In this document: positions 15,095 through 24,870 of the stretch, piece after piece
How positions within the stretch are numbered: the stretch's first letter is position 1
Layout of the letters: each line of letters begins with the position of its first letter
NCBI GenBank assembly: GCA_963556195.1
Contig: OY744532.1
Span: forward strand, 106,568,583 to 106,632,582
Direction: 5' to 3'
Length of the DNA: 64,000 nt
Source: Sepiola atlantica
Lineage: Eukaryota > Mollusca > Cephalopoda > Sepiida > Sepiolidae
Notes under the pieces: generated by a model
Databases searched by the model: none
The model's input: only the letters and a program-made list of their open reading frames with translations
Told to the model about the DNA's origin: nothing
Translations under genes and position numbers: made by a program

Positions 15095-15690
15095 GTGGAA
15101 CATACTGTTGTTCTAAACATCGAGTCACGTATAAGTAAACGCAGACTTTGTTTGGCTGGTCATCTTATTCGTCTTACTAATGACAGACTGTCCAAGCAGG
15201 TGATTTACTGGGAATACTCGACAACAGCATAAACCTCGTAAGTAATTCAATGATTGTTTCAAGGACGATTTGAGGTGTTTTGGAATTGATGTTGGAGGAT
15301 GGGAGGGGGTGGCTGTAGATAGGTCAAGGTGGAAGAAAGCGCTTTCTGAAGGCAGCAAGCTTTTTGAAAAGAATAGGATGAATCACCACCAGCAGAAGAG
15401 AGCAGCAGGGAAGAGACGGTGCGTGAAACCATCAGCACACCTAGGATACCAAGCGGGCAACTGTGCAAGTTTGTTGAATCACCAACAAGTGCATGTTTTA
15501 CAAAATCAAGCACGGACAAGAAGTGGCTGCCTTTACGGCATCCCCTCAGATACTTATAACAACACTTGCCCCCCATCTGTGGTATGGTCTGTAAACTATG
15601 GCAAGCTTGAAGAGTCACATCCGCGCCTCTTACTAGGAACCTTCACACTAATATCACATCGATACGATAAAAGTTGTCATATTTGAAATC
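15095..15690 (+). mobile_element. Non-LTR retrotransposon (LINE) 3'-end fragment, copy 1
   Basis: Broken ORF2 C terminus. One frame gives SRISKRRLCLAGHLIRLTND and SKQVIYWE, corresponding to the RRLRWLGHVxRM block found after the reverse transcriptase of many metazoan LINEs. Another frame gives FGIDVGGWEGVAVDRSRW, then KALSEGSKLFEKNRMNHHQQ, matching the usual DLK-x-W-x-x-A-x-DR-x-RW region. A damaged C-terminal zinc finger follows near 15,570 (the second copy has it intact). It ends with a 3' UTR (tatcacatcgatacg) shared with copy 2. At least one frameshift and missing residues make it non-functional. Transcription would be left to right. It is flanked on both sides by (TA)n. Confidence 0.85.

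Positions 15691-15692
<2 letters not shown>

Positions 15693-15773
<81 letters not shown>
15693..15773. repeat. (TA)n microsatellite
   Basis: About 40 TA units, starting directly at the 3' end (gaaatcgaa) of LINE copy 1. Confidence 0.98.
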
Positions 15774-15774
<1 letters not shown>

Positions 15775-15789
15775 TGTGACATATTTTGA

Positions 15790-16240
15790 CCCCGACAAAT
15801 TTCTTAGCTAAAATATCCATAAACTAATAAGTCGTGGAGAAAACGCTTTTTGAAAGTATCATGCTTTTTTAAAAGAATAGGACGAAACACCAATAGACGA
15901 ACAGAGCAGCGAGGAAGAGACGGTACGTGACACCTCCAGCACATGGAGGAAACATGGAACACCTAAGATGTCAAACGTGCGACTTGGTAACTATGTCCTG
16001 TGCAGGTTTGTTTAATCACTAACGAGTGCATTTTTAAAAAAAACAAAGCACAGTCAAGAGGTGGCTTCATTTATGTCATCCCCTCCCTCAGATCATCACA
16101 ACATTTGCCCCATCTGTGGTAAGGTCTGTAAAAGTCTGGCAGGCTTGAAGAGCCACATCCGCGCCTCTCATTAGGAACGTCACATTAATATCACATCGAT
16201 ACGCCAAAAGTGGTCATATTCGAAATCGAATAGACAGCCA
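15790..16240 (+). mobile_element. LINE 3'-end fragment, copy 2, with intact terminal zinc finger
   Basis: Paralogue of 15,095-15,690, starting further downstream. Its last 23 codons (16,103-16,171) are in frame and end at TAG 16,172. They form a zinc finger with C-x2-C-x12-H-x4-H spacing (ICPICGKVCK, then [10 protein letters not shown]). Such C-terminal CCHH fingers are common in APE-type LINE ORF2 proteins and probably bind RNA or DNA during target-primed reverse transcription. Upstream codons are frameshifted. The 3' UTR ends in gaaatcgaatagacagcc and then (TA)n. Confidence 0.85.
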
Positions 16241-16242
16241 CC

Positions 16243-16243
<1 letters not shown>

Positions 16244-16319
<76 letters not shown>

Positions 16320-16341
16320 CATATATATATATATATATATA
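16244..16341. repeat. (TA)n microsatellite, interrupted
   Basis: Long TA run with a gtgcat interruption near 16,317, following LINE copy 2. Confidence 0.97.
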
Positions 16342-16347
16342 TTTATA

Positions 16348-16452
16348 TTAGTACTTCATGTATCCACATAAAATATTATAAGGAGATATAATTTTTTATG
16401 TATCAGTTTTCAGTATTTACTTATCAGTGCTCGATACGTAAGTAGAGCTAGG
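16348..16452 (+). repeat. Dispersed repeat, inverted copy at 36,106-36,215
   Basis: Blocks tcatgtatccacata, aggagatat, cagtatttac, cagtgctc and gagctaggtagtaag occur in the same order, reverse-complemented, at 36,106-36,215. It directly abuts the palindrome that follows, so it may be the terminal part of the same family. Confidence 0.7.
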
Positions 16453-16745
16453 TAGTAAGCAGTGAAAATATATATGGCAATCAAGCTACACAGAGGCTCC
16501 CGTGTTTCATCCCCGGGGAGAATCGTCAGGCTAAATGCATGGAGTTATTTTTGTCAGGTGTTTTTATATACATGGCTTGCTAGTTAACCAATCAGATTCT
16601 GATTGGTTAACTAGTAAGCCATGTATATATATAAAAGCACCTGACAAAAATAACTCCATGCATTTAGCCTGACGATTCTCCCCGGGGATGAAACACGGGA
16701 GCCTCTGTGTAGCTTGATTGCCATATATATTTTCACTGCTTACTA
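16453..16745. mobile_element. Near-perfect 293-bp palindrome (foldback element)
   Basis: The left arm runs from tagtaagcagtgaaaa through cagaggctcccg, catccccggggagaat and cctgacaaaaa-complement blocks to ccaatcag (16,588-16,595). After a 3-base loop the same sequence returns inverted, ending ttttcactgcttacta at 16,745. The arms are about 143 and 147 bases with few mismatches, mainly in the taagcc/gcttgc and TA-rich parts. There is no ORF. The structure fits a non-autonomous foldback or MITE-like element, or a recent inverted duplication. (TA)n tracts lie on both sides, so no target duplication can be read. Confidence 0.93.
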
Positions 16746-16868
16746 TATATTTATACGTATATGTGTGTATATATATATAAACATATATGTATATATATAC
16801 ATATATATATATTTACATATAAATATATACATATACACACATATATATATATATATATTTACATATAA

Positions 16869-16905
<37 letters not shown>
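16746..16905. repeat. Interrupted (TA)n/(CATA)n low-complexity tract
   Basis: Alternating TA runs with acatat and cacaca interruptions. Open frames across it are artefacts. Confidence 0.95.
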
Positions 16906-16909
<4 letters not shown>

Positions 16910-17493
16910 GAAGGGTCTTATAAAAAACATCTGTTCCTAGTTATGTAGGTCACATTTCGCAAAAGTAAACTTTCAACTTCTCTGTAACCGATATTGAAAA
17001 GTAAAAATAAATAGAATGAAAAACGAATGGGTGGTGATCTAAAGTGCACTTGCAAGAATTTGGGGAAATCCCTTACACCACCGAATGGTAAAATGATATT
17101 AAAAAGGGTGCCATTCCCTAAATTTAACACACATGTTTAGCAATTTGGAAATATCGCCTCAAATTACAACCACTTTTTCTTTTTTACATACAATAAAATA
17201 CACACAGACAAACACACATGGGGGAAATTTATAAATATGAAATCGGCTTATAAAAGTTATAAGTCGACAATATGCAGTTAGTGTCCCAACGATTCAAACC
17301 CATTGGAGGCTGTAGATTGGTGTTAGGATTACGGAAGAGGGAAATGCTTCTGGAAGCTGTTTCTGTGGATGCGTTTCTTGTGGATATCATATATTATTTA
17401 AGGGGGTTTGGCTTGCGCAATATTATTAATGTTGAGTACATATACATTGTATTTTTCTCTTTTATCAGCATATATAAATTGCTAAAAGCTTTT

Positions 17494-17497
<4 letters not shown>
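16906..17497. other. No gene seen
   Basis: Unique-looking AT-rich sequence. Short open frames of 70-97 codons (near 16,918-17,130 and 17,272-17,565) show no recognised motif, and the second runs into a TA tract. Not annotated as coding. Confidence 0.6.

Positions 17498-17535
<38 letters not shown>
17498..17535. repeat. (TA)n microsatellite
   Basis: About 19 TA units. Confidence 0.95.
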
Positions 17536-17538
<3 letters not shown>

Positions 17539-17757
17539 CCCACAATGGCCCACAGTGTGGTATAGTTTTTTTTTCAATTTGAGATGATCTTATGATGTAG
17601 CAGAGCCGATATTGATATAATATTGTTGGTTTGTTCACCTCCAGAGAAACGAATCGTAAACATACATCTCACAGGAATGTTATGTTTTTTGAAAATGTGA
17701 AAAAAATTTTAAAAATAAAATAAAAACCATGGTCATTTGAATATAAAACAAACTTGT

Positions 17758-17759
<2 letters not shown>

Positions 17760-17801
<42 letters not shown>
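17760..17801. repeat. (TA)n microsatellite
   Basis: About 21 TA units, immediately before the SINE-like repeat. Confidence 0.97.
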
Positions 17802-17803
<2 letters not shown>

Positions 17804-17805
<2 letters not shown>

Positions 17806-18103
17806 GTACGCCCATAAAAGTAAGCCATGGACACGTGTTTCGGGCTATCCAGCTGTTATCAGCTTGCATAACCTAGACAAAAATCTAACCCACGACTACA
17901 TTCTCTGTAGTCTGGAGTTTAACCTCTTGACTACGACGCCTTGCCTAGAAACATGTAAGATTTTCATCCCTAAAATATTAAGTTATGCATTTGTTATTGA
18001 TTTTTACTGGCGATAATATCAGCGTTTGTATTTTCCATTTCCTAAGCGGTAAAGAGTTTTTTCTCTTGCATGCAGAAACTGCATTGCGTCGCCTTAGCAG
18101 GAC
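17804..18103 (-). mobile_element. tRNA-related SINE-like repeat, degenerate copy
   Basis: Aligns along its length with 49,590-49,925: cataaaagtaa, ccatggacacgtgttt, atcagc, taacctagacaa, ctgtagtctg, then ttttactggcgata, tttccatttcctaagcggta and atgcagaaactgcatt. In this copy the B box region is decayed (aatctaacccacg where the better copy has ggatcgaaccctcg). Not coding. Confidence 0.7.
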
Positions 18104-18128
18104 CTTTCTCTCTCCTCTCTCCCTCTCC

Positions 18129-18162
<34 letters not shown>

Positions 18163-18191
18163 ATATATATGTGTGTGTGTGTGTGTCTGTG
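18104..18191. repeat. Compound (CT)n(TA)n(TG)n microsatellite
   Basis: CT-rich run, then TA, then TG repeats, directly at the end of the SINE-like repeat. Confidence 0.95.
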
Positions 18192-18611
18192 TTAATGGAC
18201 ACTATACATTATTATGATGATCTATTGGTACCTTTGGTTTCACAGAAACACTTGAAACTCAACCCACAGGATTAAAGATACCATATGTGACCGGTTCCTC
18301 AGCCGATGTAATTAAAGTGTGGCTCTAAATGGCAATTCTTTATAAAAAAAACTAATCCAAGTCTTAACTAGAAGGAGGAATCTGTATATATATTTTTTAG
18401 AAAGACTCGTACCAAAAAGTTGAGAAAGCCTACACAAATATTGTATTAATATAATAAATAAATATTTAATATAATAGAATATTATTTCATAATTTACAAA
18501 AATATATAAACGAAAACCGCATAGTTAAAACAAGTCACTAGTTCCTCTTGTTTATAATGGAGACGAAACGTCGTACAGCGGTTAGACTAAATTTCATGTT
18601 TACCTTTGATT
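18192..18611. other. No gene seen
   Basis: AT-rich sequence without a convincing ORF, RNA or repeat match inside the window. Confidence 0.55.
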
Positions 18612-18715
18612 AACGTCGCCATTGAAATACTTAATAAAAATTGATTGAAGTCGCCATTGTTAAATCTTAAAGAAATTAACGTCGCCATTGTTAAATCTTA
18701 AAGAAATACTTCGTA
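18612..18715 (+). repeat. Short tandem repeat with cgtcgccattg core
   Basis: The core cgtcgccattg, or aagtcgccattg, occurs at about 18,614, 18,650 and 18,681. It is followed each time by a variant of ttaaatcttaaagaaat. About three units of 31-36 bases. Confidence 0.8.
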
Positions 18716-19547
18716 AAAATTGGATATGAATAAATCGTCTTCGTAAAATAAAAGTATGGCTGTAAGTATATTTGTAAGAACAAGCTTTAATAAAAAAAAA
18801 TATTTTTAAATCACGACTTCATTAAAAAAACAACAACATCGTACTGAATTCAATACATTTTATTAATAGTTATCTGGCTTTGTCAACGCGCTATCGATTC
18901 GCAAATTACGCTACTCAAAAGACTTGGAACCAAAACTTTAATTAATAAACATGTCATTCACAGGTTTTCTTGTAGCCGGAAGACTAAAACTTTTGCATTG
19001 ATTCATATAAATAGACATTTTGGTAATTTTTATACACATGAATTTTTCAAAAAACCAGGCTGCAATGGAATCAAAAGAAAGAAGAAATCAATTCGCCTGA
19101 ACCGATAATGCGTGGATGCTCTTTTATATACTTACGAATTAGAAACAGATTGTAACTTACTGAAAATTAAACCAGGCCCCCAAAAGGCCACAAAGGAATG
19201 TTTTAAAAAATCGAAACATTTTGCCTACGGGATCGAAGCAATAATCGAATTTAAAAACCATAAAAAAGTAAATAGTCGTCACTAACACGATAGAGAGAGA
19301 AAAAGAGAAAGAGAGAGAGAGAAAGCGGGCGAGAAAGCGAGTAAGCAAGTGGGCGATCTAGCCACCCTCTCTCCCGTGCTCGCTTATCCCCGCTATTGTA
19401 ATTTAATAAAAGTTTTTTTTAGTAATTATCCGTTTGCTTTTTTGTTTTTTGTTTTTTAAAGAAAATCATTTTAATTAATCACTGTTTATTAAACAATTAA
19501 AAAAAAGGTATGATCAAACAGAAAACTTATGTTATCTTCCTATTTAT
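18716..19547. other. No gene seen; short (GA)n tract
   Basis: AT-rich intergenic sequence. A purine (GA)n tract lies at about 19,291-19,345. The 63-codon minus-strand frame over it is low complexity. Confidence 0.55.
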
Positions 19548-19640
19548 TTGCCTCCCCACGAGGAAAAAGTTAGACATAAGGTCGGTTTTTAATGTGAAGG
19601 AAAATCCAGCTCCCATAAAAGGGGCGAACTGATTTGTAAC
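19548..19640 (+). repeat. Short dispersed repeat (three copies in window)
   Basis: Shares gcctccccacgag, gttagaca, aaggtcg and aaaatccagctccc blocks with 45,405-45,480 (inverted) and 52,067-52,150 (direct). Family unknown. Confidence 0.6.
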
Positions 19641-19689
19641 CAAAAATTAAAATTGCCTCAGTTTAGAAGGACTTCTCTTTTACTGGCTG

Positions 19690-20560
19690 AGGACAGAATA
19701 GACTAAGTGTAACATCATGTATATATATACAATAAAAAAAACTACCCGCGTTGAATCTAGTTGTAGCCTTATCTACAGAAATTTTTTTGGTAATTTGAAG
19801 GAAACCAACAAAAAGGTTATTGTCATGGTGTTATTTGATATATTCCAATGTTGAGATTTGATTTTGTTTAAGCATAAAAATGAATTGCCCATAATGAAAA
19901 GAATAAACGAAAAATCGGGGAGATTGTCAAGAATAACCAACAGAAAAAAAAGGGTTGACAAAAGCAAATAATCAACAAATCACTGTTACCAAAGACAATA
20001 CAGTTATTTTATGTTTTTTTGTGGTTTAAAGTATTTAAAGCGTTTTTGTTGCATTTGAATAATTCGTCCAAATTCGATCGCGTTACACTTCCATTTTCAA
20101 GATAGCGTAAGCGGACATCCCCGAAATTTGTTTCAAGAGTTTTTAATCTTTTGGTGTGAAAAAACAAAACAAATAGTCAACAAATAACTGTTTACTTTCG
20201 ACCTAATTGAAAAAAAATTAGTACAAAAATAAATTATCAGACTCTGTAGACGGTCGGCGATGAACTGTCAGCTAATTTTGTTTTTCGATCTAACGTAATA
20301 TATTTGACCGAACTTTTTAATTTAAATAAAAAAACTCTTTAAAATACTTTAAAACAAACAAAAAAAATAGGAAGGTAGAAAAGCAAATTTGATTGCCTTT
20401 GGTAACAGATATTTGTTGGCTATTAGTTTTTTTACGCCCCTCTTTTTCTGTTGATTATTTTCTACAATCGCCAAAAGCGGAACGTCAATTGGTCCATTCA
20501 AAGAATTACACATTCTTGAGTAATTAAAAAGAGTTACTTTTATTTTTAACTAGCGAACAT
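19690..20560. mobile_element. Non-autonomous repeat element with internal inverted repeat
   Basis: Its outer parts align with 39,640-39,990: ttttggtaattt, gttatttgatatatt, acataaaaat, gaataaac, ggaacgtc, attggtc and gagtaatt. Inside it an inverted repeat not found at 39.6 kb pairs 19,931-20,003 with 20,390-20,462; key blocks are tctgttaccaaag and tttttctgttgattat. The loop is about 386 bases. This suggests insertion of one foldback into another repeat. No coding capacity seen. Confidence 0.6.
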
Positions 20561-20642
20561 TGTTAAAAATAACAGAATCCTCATGCCTAATTATATATTT
20601 ATTTTTCCATTTTTCTTTTTAGTGTTAAAATCAAAAGAATTA

Positions 20643-20645
<3 letters not shown>

Positions 20646-20699
<54 letters not shown>
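20646..20699. repeat. (TA)n microsatellite
   Basis: About 27 TA units abutting the nested hairpin that follows. Confidence 0.97.
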
Positions 20700-20704
<5 letters not shown>

Positions 20705-20708
20705 GGTG

Positions 20709-20888
20709 TGTGTGTGTGCGTGCGGTTAGTTCTGAATCTTGTACATAGGTGAGCGACAACACATACATCCCCAAACACACGCACACACGTGTGTATGCAC
20801 ATATATGTATGTGTGTGCGTGTGTGGGGTGTCTGTATATTGCTCACCTATGTACAAGATTCAGAACTAACCGCACGCACACACACACA
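20709..20888. mobile_element. Nested foldback with CA/TG-rich arms
   Basis: The outer arms, about 46 bases (20,709-20,754 and 20,841-20,888), contain cggttagttctgaatcttgt and its complement. An inner pair (ccccaaacacacgcacacac at 20,769-20,788 against gtgtgtgcgtgtgtgggg at 20,811-20,828) gives a hairpin within the hairpin. Open frames here read CA/TG repeats and are not genes. Confidence 0.9.
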
Positions 20889-21224
20889 AGCACACACACA
20901 CACACACGGGCACAACAGCCAATTCGGCGACAGGGCAATACAAAATAATACATTTCTAAAGAAAATCGAAACATGTCAAGAAACGGAGATGACCGATATA
21001 ATAAAGGTAAAAATCACACGTACTTAATGAACACAGACGACTTTGACCAAGAGAAACAGAAAATAATAAATAATAAAAATAAAAAATATAAAATTGTCCA
21101 AACACATACACACAAACCCGCAAACCCACACATGCGCAAAAACGCCAAACAATAACACAATTCCTCAAATGAAACAACACTCTTTCAAATCGACAGACAT
21201 TTCTTCAAATAGATTTACATATCT
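20889..21224. other. No gene seen
   Basis: Begins with (CA)n, then A-rich sequence with short lysine/asparagine-rich frames. No recognised motif. Confidence 0.55.
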
Positions 21225-21340
21225 GATGAGAGCGGACCACCGCTTGAAACGCGTTATATAAAATTATAAAATGATAAAATAACAAAATAATAATGAATGT
21301 TGAAAAAACTTTTTTACAAATGTTGGTAGCCTTACTCCTT

Positions 21341-21342
<2 letters not shown>
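21225..21342 (+). repeat. Single-arm copy of the 23.8-24.1 kb foldback family
   Basis: Contains ttgaaacgcgttata, aaattataaaatgataaaat and acaaatgttggtagcctta, in the same order as the right arm of the foldback at 23,792-24,080. It ends directly at a (TA)n tract. Confidence 0.8.

Positions 21343-21427
<85 letters not shown>
21343..21427. repeat. (TA)n microsatellite
   Basis: About 42 TA units at the end of the single-arm repeat. Confidence 0.97.
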
Positions 21428-21429
<2 letters not shown>

Positions 21430-21576
21430 AAAATAAGTTCGTGGAATAGTTAGCGGATAAGCAAGACAACATGCTAGTAGAAATTAGAGCACAAACATTT
21501 TATTAAAGCTGGACCAAGGTATTTTGGTCAATTCGTTCGACCATATTCATTTTGTAAATTTCCTATGTACTTCCAT

Positions 21577-21582
<6 letters not shown>

Positions 21583-21663
<81 letters not shown>

Positions 21664-21670
21664 ATATATA
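21583..21670. repeat. Compound (TA)n(TAGA)n microsatellite
   Basis: About 20 TA units, then about 9 GATA units. Confidence 0.97.
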
Positions 21671-22028
21671 ATTTTTTTCTTCAGGGAGGTCAGACACCCT
21701 GATTCTCTCTGTTAAAATCTTTTTTGAGCTACTGCTCCATTTCCCGAACATCGAGTAATGGTAGCAGTGTAGTAATATCCTCTCTTGTGCAACTGACAAC
21801 TTTTGGATGTTTAGGATCCTTGTATTCTTTGTTTTGGTCGTTGCTTGTGATGGAGTCACGTGCCAGGGTCTTCTTCATCAAGGCCTGGTGGCTGTCACTG
21901 TCTGGCCTCTGACATGTCCATAGTGATATTTTCAGAGGAAAAAAGTTTGTACCATTGCATACCTCTTCCCGTAAACGAGTTGAGGAGCCCTTTTTATGCT
22001 GCCAGTTTGTAGGCTTTGATTTATTCAT
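21664..22028 (-). pseudogene. Unrecognised retroelement-like ORF, paralogue 1 (broken)
   Basis: The minus-strand frame starts at ATG 22,028 with MNKSKPTNWQHKKGSSTRLR and stays open about 99 codons. It aligns by eye with the ORF at 22,585-22,943: MNK...WQ...KKGxSTR, an NG-T/V-N segment, KxKxPKxP-like basic patch, V-x-CT-R/K-E-D-x-T. After a frameshift near 21,730 a second frame continues similarity (KILTERIRVSD, LPEEK). The protein is polar, with a serine/proline/lysine-rich N-terminal part and no recognised domain. Two diverged copies 0.9 kb apart in the same orientation indicate a dispersed or tandemly duplicated element. A LINE ORF1-like protein is one possibility, but this is inference. 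Not functional as it stands. Confidence 0.5.
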
Positions 22029-22584
22029 CTTTTCATATATGTGTGTGAAAATATGATTTTAGCAAATACTTTCTATACTTTATGTTTACCAACCTCTTCC
22101 ATCTCGATGATTATCAATTAGTAACAATAGAACATATATAAGTAATCAAGGTGCATTTACATGCAAAAAGTCAAGATTTTATTTTATCTTGCGAAAACAT
22201 TTTCAAAACAGACACTCTTTAGTGCAATTATTTGACGAACTCGTTTCGCTCAAAGTGGACCAACAATCATTTGTATGTCAATATTTGATCTGGCCTCATC
22301 GAGCTCTTCAGAAAGTAGAAAATGTTCTCCGTTTGAAAGATTATATTATGTAGCGTGACATCAAAGATAAACGTAAAAAAATCAACCGTGGACTTCGGCA
22401 TTGCTCTACCATGTGTTGCAGTGAGAACTAATTCGCATAACCTTCTGAAGCAATCATATTTTAATCTTAATTCTGCCGTATTCTCTATGTGATAATTATT
22501 GCTTATCTATAAAATATTTAAAATAAACTTAAACATAATTATCATTACATAATTTACGTCATTAATATTGTGTGTATCTATTTA
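22029..22584. other. No gene seen
   Basis: AT-rich sequence between the two paralogous ORFs. Contains gacgaactcgtttcgctcaa and agctcttcagaaagtaga-like blocks of the type that end other dispersed repeats here, but no clear copy. Confidence 0.5.
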
Positions 22585-22943
22585 TTTTTCTTCGTGGAGG
22601 GTAGATTCTTGGATCTTATCAGCTAGAATCTCATTTGATGTCTTGCTCCACTTTTCAAACTTTGAGTAGCACCTTCTTTTGTGCAACAGTCCATGGTTGG
22701 GCTTTTAAGCCTCTTATGTTTCTTTGTTGTTGCTGCATTTGATGGAGATAGGGGGCCAGGACCTTTTGACTCAAGGCCTGATGGCTGACCCTGGTTGGCC
22801 TCTGTATTGGCTGGAGCACCATTTCCAGATGCAGAAAGGTTTACACCATTGCTTTCATCTTCCTGCCTGGTGCATGAACGGGTTGATGGGCCCTTTTTAT
22901 CCTGGATGCCGGCCTGCCAGTATTTATTTTGGTTTTTATTCAT
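22585..22943 (-). pseudogene. Unrecognised retroelement-like ORF, paralogue 2 (better preserved)
   Basis: The minus-strand ATG at 22,943 opens 106 codons: MNKNQNKYWQAGIQDKKGPS start, a serine/asparagine/glycine-rich middle (NGAPANTEANQGQ), a PGPLSPSN segment, a basic KKHKRLKSP patch and CCTKEGAT. It stops at 22,623. A shifted frame would continue with (D)KIQES-like residues and an HEEK ending comparable with paralogue 1. No domain is recognised. The polar N terminus with a basic patch would suit a nucleic-acid-binding or ORF1-type retroelement protein, but nothing proves it. GC content is higher than the flanks, as for other element remnants here. Confidence 0.5.
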
Positions 22944-23452
22944 ATTTTTTATTATTCATTTCCTCATTGTCAACGGCTTCTAATTGTTTATTCGAAGCTG
23001 CCCTCTATGAGTAGAGGGGGTGCCCCCGTACGCAATTCGGGAGACGGGCTGGATGGCTTGAGGAGACAGCACACCATTTAATTTTGAATATTTGGTCAGG
23101 GTTTACTTCAAGTAAAATGCATCCTCATGTCAGAGTCTCTGACAAATCCCTGTACAGAGAGACCGTAGACACCCGAGGGTGGTGTCTAGTAGGCATTCAA
23201 GTCCTTCCATCTGAATAGGCAACTAACTGCGAAGTTAATACAAATATGGTATAATTTAAAATAAACTTACGAATATCAGCCAAAGTTGTTTTAGTATTAA
23301 AGATATTTTTTAAATCAAATTTATTTTAGAAATCTTTTGCTGTCGGATACTTACTAAGTGGTAACATTTAAACGTTGGTTGAATATTTTTTAATAAAGAA
23401 TATTTATTTTATTGCTTCTAAAACTACGCGAACTCCTAATCAAAACAATGGG
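22944..23452. other. No gene seen
   Basis: Includes a moderately GC-rich stretch at 22,995-23,230 (ctctatgagtagagggggtg, cccgagggtggtgtctag) that may be a repeat remnant, followed by AT-rich sequence. Confidence 0.5.
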
Positions 23453-23724
23453 CTGAGTCGGCTGGCAAAACATTTTGTACTCGTGAGATGTTTTCTTCAG
23501 AAATATCATCCTGAGGAAGTCTTACAATAAAGACAAAAGGTTAATGAATACATAAATAATATTTTTTGGTTTCTGGTAAGGAGTTTACGAAATAAGAGAT
23601 GAGTCTGAGTCGGCTGGCAAAACATTTTGTACTCGTGAGATGTTTTCTTCAGAAAGATCATCCTGAGGAAGTCTTACAATAAAGACAAATGGTTAATGAA
23701 TACATAAATAATATTTTTTGGTTT
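23453..23724 (+). repeat. Direct duplication, 120-bp unit, offset 152
   Basis: 23,453-23,572 and 23,605-23,724 are nearly identical (gagtcggctggcaaaacatt ... cctgaggaagtcttacaata ... aataatattttttggttt) with only a few differences. A related segment lies inverted at 58,485-58,550 (gacttcctcaggatg). The near-identity indicates a recent duplication. Confidence 0.95.
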
Positions 23725-23738
23725 TCCTTTTTCAATTT

Positions 23739-23740
<2 letters not shown>

Positions 23741-23791
<51 letters not shown>
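23741..23791. repeat. (TA)n microsatellite
   Basis: About 25 TA units immediately left of the foldback. Confidence 0.97.
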
Positions 23792-23792
<1 letters not shown>

Positions 23793-24080
23793 TTAAATAA
23801 GTGAGACTAGCAACATTTGTAAAAAAATTCTTTAACAATTGTCTGTTATTTTATTATTGTATTATTTTGTAATTTTGTGATTTATAACGCGTTTCAAGCC
23901 TCGTGCGGCTCTCTTCAGATATATATTCCATTCGAAAAATAAATATATCTGAAGAGTGCTGCACGCACGAGGTTTGAAACACGTTATAAAATCACAAAAT
24001 TATAAAATGATAAAATAATAAAATAACAAACAATTGTTGAAGTTTTTACAAATGTTGATAGCCTCACTTCTTTAAATATA
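23792..24080. mobile_element. Foldback element, arms about 135 bp, 13-bp loop
   Basis: Left arm 23,792-23,927 (acttaaataagtgagactag, aacaattgt, tttataacgcgtttcaagcc, tcttcagatatat) is repeated inverted at 23,941-24,080, with mismatches and a few small indels. The loop is tccattcgaaaaa-like. A single arm of the same family occurs at 21,225-21,342. Non-coding and non-autonomous. Confidence 0.92.
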
Positions 24081-24125
24081 GATTTTTCTCTCGTTGGAAC
24101 TGCACTGATGTTGCACTACCATCTA

Positions 24126-24139
24126 CTCTCTCTCTCTCA

Positions 24140-24196
<57 letters not shown>

Positions 24197-24197
24197 A
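24126..24197. repeat. Compound (TC)n(TA)n microsatellite
   Basis: TC-rich run followed by about 12 TA units. Confidence 0.95.
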
Positions 24198-24870
24198 TAT
24201 CAGTAACACAAACAGTAAAAAACCTAAGACGGAATGTTTATTTGCACTCCTGTAAACCTTAATACATAATTATTTTATTGTGTGCCTACACGTCCTATAC
24301 CTGGGCGATGGCATAAGGTCAGTGAAAACAATGGAATTACATGGATAACTCGAGAAGTATATCATGTTTTACATAAATAAAAGATATTGTTAATATTCTA
24401 AAGATTTCAGATAAACATACGTGACAAATGGACACATGGAGAGACATTCATTTAAATGAGAAAAGTCTAATGTTGTCGCAGCCCAGAAAGGAACAGCTGA
24501 TCTAAAAGTAGTTGGGCAGGTATTTACGTCCCTCCTACTCACGGAAGAAAAGGGCGGAAGGTGGGAATTGAAAAACTAACGCACGTGAGGAGTGCGCACT
24601 TTGGCCGATAAAAAATGCCTGAGCGGCACCGTAGAAATTCTCCGTTAGGGATGCCTATATTAAACTATCCCCTTCTCAAAGAGAGACGTTAAAGCCTGAG
24701 ACACTTGACTTCCATATTTCAGCTCAACATCACCGCCTCAAAAGTTACTCGGATTCTGTCGGACAGATTGTCGAGGACGTGTCTTCGACTGACATGAACA
24801 ACACCTACTCAAGCTAAAAGCAGTTTAACACAGACAAATATATATGACGTGGATTTCGAGTAAACATTTT
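24198..24870. other. No gene seen; unassigned moderately GC-rich stretch
   Basis: 24,460-24,800 is less AT-rich than its surroundings (cagcccagaaaggaacagct, gcacgtgaggagtgcgcact) but has no long ORF. It could be a retroelement LTR or UTR remnant. No pair or motif proves this. Confidence 0.45.
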
